Shown here: positions 8,381 to 14,298 of the stretch, one piece after another
Numbering within the stretch: position 1 is the stretch's first letter
Layout: every line of letters begins with the position of its first letter
From: Strigomonas culicis
Lineage: Eukaryota; Euglenozoa; Kinetoplastea; Trypanosomatida; Trypanosomatidae
Assembly (NCBI GenBank): GCA_000482145.1
Contig: AUXH01000446.1
Coordinates: 1 to 16,117, forward strand
Length of the DNA: 16,117 nt
Direction: 5' to 3'
The notes under the pieces: model-generated
Databases searched by the model: none
Told to the model about the DNA's origin: nothing
What the model saw: only the letters and a program-made list of their open reading frames with translations
Made by a program: the position numbers and the translations under genes

Positions 8381-8605
8381 ATGCCAGCAGCATCATGCTG
8401 TTTCGTACATCTGACGGTTTTTTTTTTACGCCTTCTTTGTTTCGCCTCTAGCGTACTGGCAGTGCGCACGATTTGCACGTGTTTTATTGCTGTATCGGTT
8501 GACGTTAGAGAAGAGGAATTGGAGCGACTGTCTGCGGCCTCTTTGGACTGGTCAGTACTCTATCACGCAAAGCACCGTCAAGAGAATTTTTCAACAAGTC
8601 AGTAG
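8381..8605 (+). CDS. Possible small ORF or gene relic with hydrophobic N-terminus
   Basis: A 74-codon ORF starts at ATG 8381, about 31 bases after an AG (8349-8350) that ends a long TC-rich tract (about 8289-8339). That is the expected layout for a spliced, translated message. Residues 1-28 are hydrophobic like a signal peptide or membrane anchor, then a Cys-containing hydrophobic stretch and a charged helix-like tail (REEELERL). Part of the hydrophobic core is encoded by a T10 run, so it may be spurious. A second frame over about 8415-8630 also reads without stops for some 70 codons but has no ATG. No family is recognised. It could be a genuine small secreted/membrane peptide, a decayed gene, or chance. 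Confidence 0.22.
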   Translation: MPAASCCFVHLTVFFLRLLCFASSVLAVRTICTCFIAVSVDVREEELERLSAASLDWSVLYHAKHRQENFSTSQ

Positions 8606-9366
8606 CCTCTCTCGTGACAGTTCGTGAGCGGGTGGACGCTCACTATGAACAGTGTTCTACATCATCATAGCGTATTGCCGCACGCTGCACATGCTTGTCC
8701 AGCAGACTACCGCGAGAGCAGCAGCTGTGTCTGCGCCTCGGCATCACCATTTTTGTGCAGCGTAATCACTGTTGTGCTTTCTGAAACAGTTGCACGCTGA
8801 CCGTGACCATGGGCCACAACCTAGTTGTTATGCTCAACATTCTACCTTCCAACAGTTTTATTCGCACAGTACCGGCCTCATTGTTTGTGTGTTCAATGAG
8901 CGCACCCCTTTTTTTTTTAAAAAAAATCTGTCCTCACGTAACTTGCTACAAGAAGGATAAACCTCTTTCTGCTTTTTTTTTTCTGTGCAACTCAACATAT
9001 GTTATTGTTTATTATTGAGGGATTCTACTGTTCATATGGAGTGTGAATCTTTTTCTTTTCGCATAGCAACACGAACGGGTTAGTTTGTTCTGTGTTTCTG
9101 ACTCTCCATCCCACCCTTTTCTCCTTTTTTTTTGCTCATTATTACCTTGCTTTTTGCATGCCGCTTCTCATTCAAATACTGCTTTGGTCTCGGACTGTGG
9201 TTTGTACATCCATGCGATTTTGATGATGGGATAGGTATTCGCTCGTCTGATGTGTAATGAGAGGGTGCGGCGTTACCCTCAACGTGCGTAGAAGGTTGTC
9301 CAGCGAGGAGTGTATCTTGACGCATCATTCTCTTTTCATGCGTATATAGCTATGGTACACAACATC

Positions 9367-9425
9367 TCATTTTTATCCCCTACTCTTGTATCTTGAATGA
9401 AGCTATTACATCTATGTGTGATTAG
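9367..9425 (+). promoter_or_regulatory. Candidate splice-acceptor region for the LRR gene
   Basis: A pyrimidine-rich stretch (9367-9394) is followed by AG at 9401-9402 and 9424-9425, with another at 9443-9444. Splicing at 9425 would leave a 40-base leader with no ATG before 9466. Splicing at 9402 would include a three-codon upstream ORF at 9413. The tract is weaker than those upstream of the other genes. Confidence 0.4.
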
Positions 9426-9465
9426 CATATCATTATTGAACTAGCAACCCTTTGATTTCTTGGAA

Positions 9466-12400
9466 ATGACAGATCTCCTTAATTGGTGGACACCCCTCAT
9501 GGAGGCCAGTGTGCAGCTGGTCGTCGAGTACATGCCGCAGGTGCCGTACGCCCTGCTCGCCTCGTCGCTCAACGCCAGAGCCCTGGGTGAGCTGCACGGC
9601 GCTGTGGACGAAGTGACAGAAACCCGATACGACGCAGAAGCAGATCCCTTGCAGGATAGTAACAGCGACGACGACAATGACTCTGTGCGACTGAAAAGAG
9701 AGGTCAAGGTACTGCGTGTCGGCACCACCGGTTTGGCCCATGCGGTGCATTTTGTGAGAGAGGCAGCACGGCCGGACTACCCTCTCTGCATCATGAGCGT
9801 GCATGATATCAGGCGACTGGAGTACATGCTCTGGTGGCTGCAGATGACACAGCCACGTGCCATAGAACTTCAGCACATGGAGCAAAACAAGCCCCAAGGT
9901 GTGCGCCGTGTGCTGGACTTGCTGCTCACGGACACGCCTGTGCTCCCTTCCAATGTGCCCCTTTACACCCACTTGCTGGAACTGAGGATGGATGACGGCG
10001 ACGCGTACAGGTGCATAGATATACTGGAGGCTCTCGCTAAGTGTGTGCACTTGCGCAAGCTGGGCATACCGGCATGCAAGAACCTCTTCTCTCTTGAGGG
10101 TTTGGAGCGATTTTCTCATCTGGAGGAGCTGGACTTGAGCTACACGAACATAAAAGACCTCAAGTGGCTGCGCTATTGTAGACATCTTGAGCGCTTACAC
10201 ATGATTCAGTTCCGCTTTTGCCAGAAGCTAAAGACACTTGTTGGTATTGAAGGTGCGTGGAGACTGGAGTGCATTGACTTGGCCGACTCCAGCGTGACCA
10301 ACCTCAACGGACTGGAGAAGTGCACTTTCCTGCGAACAGTCAATTTGCATCGGTGTATTCACGTGATAGACTTTGCCAACTTGAAAGATCTCCCTTCACT
10401 TCTTGTAGTCAATCTGAGCGGAACTCACGTAGAGAGTATGCCCATTCTAAGCGAGGCGAGGCATCTAAAGCATATCGACCTCAGCAAGACACGTGTGGTA
10501 GATCTTACCCCTCTAGAAAAATGTACAGCCTTGACACATTTGAATCTTAGAAGGTGTGAAAATGTTCATCGTATAGAGTTGTTAGAATCAATGTGGAACC
10601 TACAGCTACTGTTTCTCGCTTACACGGCTGTGTATGATCTTGCACCACTAGCCAGCTGCGTGCTGATGAAGAGGTTGTCCTTGAAGGATTGTCATGAGGT
10701 ACGCAGCATTGCTCCACTGTCCGGCATGAGGGTTCTAGAGACACTGGACCTCAGTGGCACGTCTGTAGAGGATCTAGCACCTCTAGCCGGTTGCCATCTG
10801 GTGACGCAGTTGTTGTTGAAAGGTTGCCGTGCTGTGTGCAGCATCGCACCGCTGTCTGGAATGGGGGCCCTTGAGGAGCTGGATTTGAGTGACACCGGTG
10901 TGGCGGATGTTGCCCCGCTAGCCGGCTGCGTGCTGCTGAAGCAACTGATCTTGCAGGGATGCGCCGGTGTTCGCAGCCTCGCACCGCTATCTGGCATAGG
11001 GTCTCTTGAGGTACTAAATCTGAGTGGCACCGGTGTGGCGGATGTTGCCCCGCTAGCCGGCTGCGTGCTGCTGAAGCAACTGATCTTGCAGGGATGCGCC
11101 GGTGTTCGCAGCCTCGCACCGCTATCTGGCATAGGGTCTCTTGAGGTACTAAATCTGAGCGGCACTGGTGTGGAGGACTTGACAGTAATCACAGGGTGCG
11201 TTTCAATGAGAGATATGGACCTGAGAGATTGCCGTGCTGTGTGCAGCATCGCAGCGCTGTCTGGCATGGGGGCCCTTGAGAAGCTGGATTTGAGTGGAAC
11301 GAGTGTGGAGAATCTGGCACCACTTGCATGCTGTTTGCTGACGAAAAAGCTCGGACTGAATGGATGCGTTGCTGTGCGGAGCGTTGCGGAGCTCTCAGAA
11401 ATGAAAGCCCTGGAGAAGCTTGACATCAGTGGCACGGGCGTGGAAGATCTTGCTCCACTAAGTGAGTGCTTGCTCATGAAGGATCTCCGGCTGAATGGAT
11501 GCGGTGCTGTGCGGAGCGCTGCGCCACTGTGTAGCCTGGAGGCCCTTGAAGTGCTGGATCTCAGCGGTACGGCTGTAGAAGATCTTTCCCCACTAGCCGG
11601 CTGCGAACTGATGAAGTCCTTGAACGTGAAGAATTGCTGTGCGGTGCAGAGTGTTGAGTCACTCTGTGCCATGTACGCTCTGGAGGCACTGGACCTCAGT
11701 GGCACGGCTGTGGAGGATCTTGCACCACTTGCTGGTTGCCAATGGCTGAGAAACCTTGCCCTGGGTAGATGTCGTCATGTGCGGAGCATAGCGCTGTTGT
11801 CTGCTATGGACGAACTCGAGACACTGGACCTCAGTGGAACGGCTGTGGAAGATCTTTCACCACTGTATAACTGCCCTATGATAAAAAAGTTGTGGCTGAA
11901 CGACTGCCGTGCTCTGCAGACCATTGCACCGCTCTTCACCTTAGCGGACCTGGAGCTGCTGGACCTCAGTGACACTACTGTGGAGGATCTTGAATCACTA
12001 ACTGGCTGCCATCTGATGAAGAGCCTCTCGCTTACTAGTTGCAGCCATGTGCAGAGCGTTGAACCACTGTCAGACATGAATGCTCTCGAGATGCTGAATC
12101 TCAGTGGCACAACTGTGGAGGATTTGGCACCATTAGTCGGCTGCCAACTGATGGAGACGTTGGTTCTGAAGAATTGCCGTGCTGTGCAGAGTATTGCACC
12201 ACTTTTTGCAATGGATGCTCTGAGGGCACTGGATCTCAGTGGCACGGCTGTGGAGGATCTTGTACCGCTAAGTGAGTGCTTGCTCATGAAGGATCTCCGG
12301 CTGAATGGATGCAGCGCTGTGCGATGCGTTGCACCACTGTCGGGAATGAGGGTTCTAGAGACGCTGGACCTCAGTGGCACGGTTGTGGAGGATCTGCATT

Positions 12401-12744
12401 CCCTGGCTCATTGCTCGTTGTTAAAGTGGTTAGACCTGTGCCACTGTCACCGAGTGTCCTCTTTGTGTGCGTTGAAGGATTTGAGGTCCTTAGTTGGTCT
12501 AGATCTGTGGCGAACAAGTGTGAGTGATCTGACTCCACTTCGCCAGTGCGCACAACTAGAGTATATCAATGTGTGCGGGTGTGAACAACTGCACCGCTTG
12601 ACTGGATTAGAAACACTGAAGTTACTGAAACAAGTCCTTGTTTCCTCCTTCATGGAGATTGACTGTAGTGCTGTTGAGAGGGATGTTTTGTGCATCAAAG
12701 AGAACGATGAGCCTGTGTTTTGGAGCTGTCGTGAATATGATTAG
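9466..12744 (+). CDS. Long leucine-rich-repeat protein
   Basis: A complete protein of 1092 residues from ATG 9466; the in-frame TTG six bases upstream is not a eukaryotic start. Residues 1 to about 165 are a non-repeat head with Trp- and Leu-rich segments and an acidic patch, DSNSDDDNDS, at about 64-73. From about 215 to 1055 it is a continuous Leu-rich-repeat solenoid. The repeat is a doublet of 22 plus 23 residues: LDLSGTxVEDLAPLAGC followed by LxLNGCxAVRSIAPLSGMxALE. The Thr/Val half and the Cys half alternate; about 19 doublets can be recognised, the central ones very regular and the outer ones divergent. The C-terminus (about 1056-1092) leaves the repeat. There is no signal peptide or membrane helix, so an intracellular protein-binding scaffold is likely. 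It resembles the large LRR proteins of kinetoplastids (the T. brucei LRRP/ESAG8-type repeats are the nearest I know); partner and role are unknown. Two adjacent doublets are identical at DNA level. Confidence 0.88.
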   Translation: MTDLLNWWTPLMEASVQLVVEYMPQVPYALLASSLNARALGELHGAVDEVTETRYDAEADPLQDSNSDDDNDSVRLKREVKVLRVGTTGLAHAVHFVREAARPDYPLCIMSVHDIRRLEYMLWWLQMTQPRAIELQHMEQNKPQGVRRVLDLLLTDTPVLPSNVPLYTHLLELRMDDGDAYRCIDILEALAKCVHLRKLGIPACKNLFSLEGLERFSHLEELDLSYTNIKDLKWLRYCRHLERLHMIQFRFCQKLKTLVGIEGAWRLECIDLADSSVTNLNGLEKCTFLRTVNLHRCIHVIDFANLKDLPSLLVVNLSGTHVESMPILSEARHLKHIDLSKTRVVDLTPLEKCTALTHLNLRRCENVHRIELLESMWNLQLLFLAYTAVYDLAPLASCVLMKRLSLKDCHEVRSIAPLSGMRVLETLDLSGTSVEDLAPLAGCHLVTQLLLKGCRAVCSIAPLSGMGALEELDLSDTGVADVAPLAGCVLLKQLILQGCAGVRSLAPLSGIGSLEVLNLSGTGVADVAPLAGCVLLKQLILQGCAGVRSLAPLSGIGSLEVLNLSGTGVEDLTVITGCVSMRDMDLRDCRAVCSIAALSGMGALEKLDLSGTSVENLAPLACCLLTKKLGLNGCVAVRSVAELSEMKALEKLDISGTGVEDLAPLSECLLMKDLRLNGCGAVRSAAPLCSLEALEVLDLSGTAVEDLSPLAGCELMKSLNVKNCCAVQSVESLCAMYALEALDLSGTAVEDLAPLAGCQWLRNLALGRCRHVRSIALLSAMDELETLDLSGTAVEDLSPLYNCPMIKKLWLNDCRALQTIAPLFTLADLELLDLSDTTVEDLESLTGCHLMKSLSLTSCSHVQSVEPLSDMNALEMLNLSGTTVEDLAPLVGCQLMETLVLKNCRAVQSIAPLFAMDALRALDLSGTAVEDLVPLSECLLMKDLRLNGCSAVRCVAPLSGMRVLETLDLSGTVVEDLHSLAHCSLLKWLDLCHCHRVSSLCALKDLRSLVGLDLWRTSVSDLTPLRQCAQLEYINVCGCEQLHRLTGLETLKLLKQVLVSSFMEIDCSAVERDVLCIKENDEPVFWSCREYD
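10726..12390 (+). repeat. 135 bp tandem repeat array inside the LRR gene
   Basis: The coding repeat has a strict 135 bp (45-residue) period through the central array. Similar stretches separated by several units stay in exact register: the 45 bp block at 11458-11502 recurs identically at 12268-12312, 810 bp (6 units) away. The GATGAGGGTTCTAGAG-type block near 10727-10740 recurs near 12347-12360, 1620 bp (12 units) away. Confidence 0.85.
10893..11159 (+). repeat. 132 bp perfect tandem duplication in the LRR array
   Basis: Bases 10893-11024 are identical to 11028-11159 with no mismatch, at a period of 135 bp. Other neighbouring repeats differ at many positions, synonymous ones included. The two copies each encode the same doublet beginning GVADVAPLAGCVLLKQL. 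Confidence 0.95.
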
Positions 12745-13411
12745 CATTAACACTATAAACGACGTGCCCACTGAAGAGTTTGCTAATGCATACTTCTTAC
12801 TACAAACAATTTTTTTACGAGCTCGTGCCTGTTTGCGTCATTTATATAGAAGAGCTTTTTTTTCTTACACTCATTTTTCGTACGTATTTCTCAAGGTGTA
12901 TGTGTTTTCGACTCATGCCGAGTTTGTTCCATACTCTGTCTGGTTACTTTTCTTGAGGAAGATCTATATGTATACATGAGCTTCATTGTTTTTTTTTTTT
13001 CTTATTTTACAAATGTAGTAACAATCTTCAAATGATTTTGGTTACATAATAGGCGTTGTACTATGTGTGAATTCGATTCTTGATTGATTCTCTCTATTCT
13101 TCTCTACTTTTTTTTCTTTTTTTCTTCATGGACATGTTCTTCCTATCCCTCAGTAAAGCTTTTCTTCACCTACATCTGTCTTACATCTTTCATTTCACAT
13201 TAATTTATTCACTAATACTTCCTAGTTGTTTCTATTACGATACATGATGATATAGAAATATTCTATAGTAGGACGAAGAGTATCAACTAGATAATTTCAT
13301 CCGTTTCTGTGTAGGCACAGTGGGAGTCATCCGTCTCTCACTCTCCTCCAGCCTTACTGTATGTTCTACTGACGGAGTAGGTGGTTCTTCTTCACGGGAA
13401 AACTGCCTACA

Positions 13412-13549
13412 ATGCCTGAACAGCTGTCGTTCCACGAAATTTCATTGATCCATTGCGATGCCTATTTCATATACTCGTGTCTTCGGGAAGGCTATCGCTA
13501 CGTTTTGCAGAAGACTAGCAATGATCTATCTGTAGGAGGTCTTTCATGA
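13412..13549 (+). CDS. Small ORF, 45 residues, doubtful
   Basis: ATG 13412 to TGA 13547-13549. The translation has mixed, protein-like composition (MPEQLSFHEISLIHCDAYFI at the start) and not the poly-Phe/Lys type usual in these spacers. It lies downstream of the strong pyrimidine tract at 13087-13128, but about 260 bases past the first AG. No family is recognised. It may be a remnant of a larger gene or a chance ORF. Confidence 0.15.
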   Translation: MPEQLSFHEISLIHCDAYFIYSCLREGYRYVLQKTSNDLSVGGLS

Positions 13550-13823
13550 CTGCCGCAATGCAACAAGGGTGAAATGTCTATGCGCATAGGATAAAGCGAT
13601 GAGGTTGTACAGATACTAGTTCCGTCAAAAAAAAAACTGTATTTATCCATACTGTTTTTTCTCTGTGTATTAGAATCTATGTATGTAAGATTGGTTATTA
13701 TCTTCACAGACACTGAGGAATGCTCATTGTTGTGCACATCTCTCTGATCCCCCTCGTCTACAGACTCCTGCTGTTTTGTTAGTTGCATTTTCCTTTCCGA
13801 TCGAGAGATGGGACTTGCAACAC

Positions 13824-14168
13824 ATGTCGGAGAGCGGTCGCAGTACCTTTTTTTTTTGTTGTTATGGCAGTGACTCCAAATTTAATCTGTTGGGCATCGG
13901 TGGCAGCAGTGAGCTGGGTCGCGACGCGACACGAGCGATCCGTCTCTGCCAACACAGTGATTGCAAAATTAACACTAATGATGCTTATATGTTAATCGGG
14001 GTCAAGGCGCTTGATTCGGTCTCTCCGACCGCATCTAGATACTCTATTTTTTCTTACGTCATTTCCATTTCATGGAAGGGCACCTGCTACCGTAAACTCA
14101 CTCTACATGTTACTGAAATGAGTTATTTTTTGTTTAAACCGTTTGTTTGTCCCTCGCTCTCTTCTTGA
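13824..14168 (+). CDS. Small ORF, 114 residues, doubtful
   Basis: An ATG-initiated ORF whose frame is also open upstream to at least 13776 without an ATG. It is interrupted in character by a T10 run (about 13850-13859) that encodes Phe. Residues after it (LLGIGGSSELGRD and following) have balanced composition, and the stretch 13860-14060 has higher GC than the flanks. Overlapping ORFs in the other two frames start at 13808 and 13866, so the frame choice is uncertain. A homopolymer-length error or a true frameshift at the T10 run would change the reading. No family is recognised. Confidence 0.18.
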   Translation: MSESGRSTFFFCCYGSDSKFNLLGIGGSSELGRDATRAIRLCQHSDCKINTNDAYMLIGVKALDSVSPTASRYSIFSYVISISWKGTCYRKLTLHVTEMSYFLFKPFVCPSLSS

Positions 14169-14226
14169 CCATGTTATGTGTATGCTTTCTTCCCCCTTCA
14201 TACTATCTCCCTTCCCTCACTTTCCC

Positions 14227-14278
14227 TATCTTCACCTTTTACCTGTTTTTTTTTTCTCTTCCTGTTTTCCTCTCTCAG
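14227..14278 (+). promoter_or_regulatory. Polypyrimidine tract and trans-splice acceptor for the large Cys-rich gene
   Basis: A dense CT tract from 14227 with a T10 run ends in CTCTCAG, with AG at 14277-14278. Splicing there leaves a 20-base leader before ATG 14299. This is one of the clearest acceptors in the window and supports the chosen start; if the leader is too short in vivo, the next in-frame ATG is at 14317. Confidence 0.65.
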
Positions 14279-14298
14279 TCCTTTCCGGGTGCCCCAGA

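Larger units (their letters stand above)
7972..9465 (+). other. 1.5 kb spacer with possible gene remnant
   Basis: No long ORF. AT-rich, T-run-filled sequence at 7972-8350 gives way to a block of higher GC and coding-like texture at about 8350-8880, with stops in all frames. This is followed by more T-runs (T10 then A8 at 8909-8926; pyrimidine tract at about 9100-9138). The far right holds the splice signals of the LRR gene. The middle block may be a decayed gene or may only encode one small peptide. Confidence 0.5.
12745..14298 (+). other. 1.55 kb spacer with orphan splice signal and small ORFs
   Basis: AT-rich untranslated-type sequence at 12745-13300. It includes a strong TC-rich tract (about 13087-13128) whose downstream AGs (from 13152) are not followed by any long ORF. 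From about 13310 to 14100 GC rises and short coding-like ORFs appear (13412-13549; 13824-14168), broken by stops and a T10 run near 13850. The last 100 bases are the splice signal of the next gene. I see no recognisable family; a decayed gene is possible. Confidence 0.5.

Noticed and set aside
9433..10185. 250-codon ORF on the minus strand
   Set aside because: It overlaps the head of the LRR gene in antisense and lacks any motif or splice signal of its own.
10692..11705. 337-codon ORF on the minus strand
   Set aside because: It is the antisense of the Leu-rich-repeat array; its own apparent repeats (SGARSSTPVPL type) are a mirror of the 135 bp coding repeat. The plus frame runs 1092 codons with clear LRR motifs.
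13060..13090. A TTCGATTC-like box suggesting a tRNA T-arm
   Set aside because: No matching acceptor, anticodon or D-arm could be paired around it.
12745..14298. Degenerate retroposon (SIDER/ingi-type) in the spacer
   Set aside because: Such elements are common in trypanosomatid untranslated regions, but I could see no reverse-transcriptase motif, poly-A-ended unit with target duplications, or recognisable signature; a database comparison would be needed.
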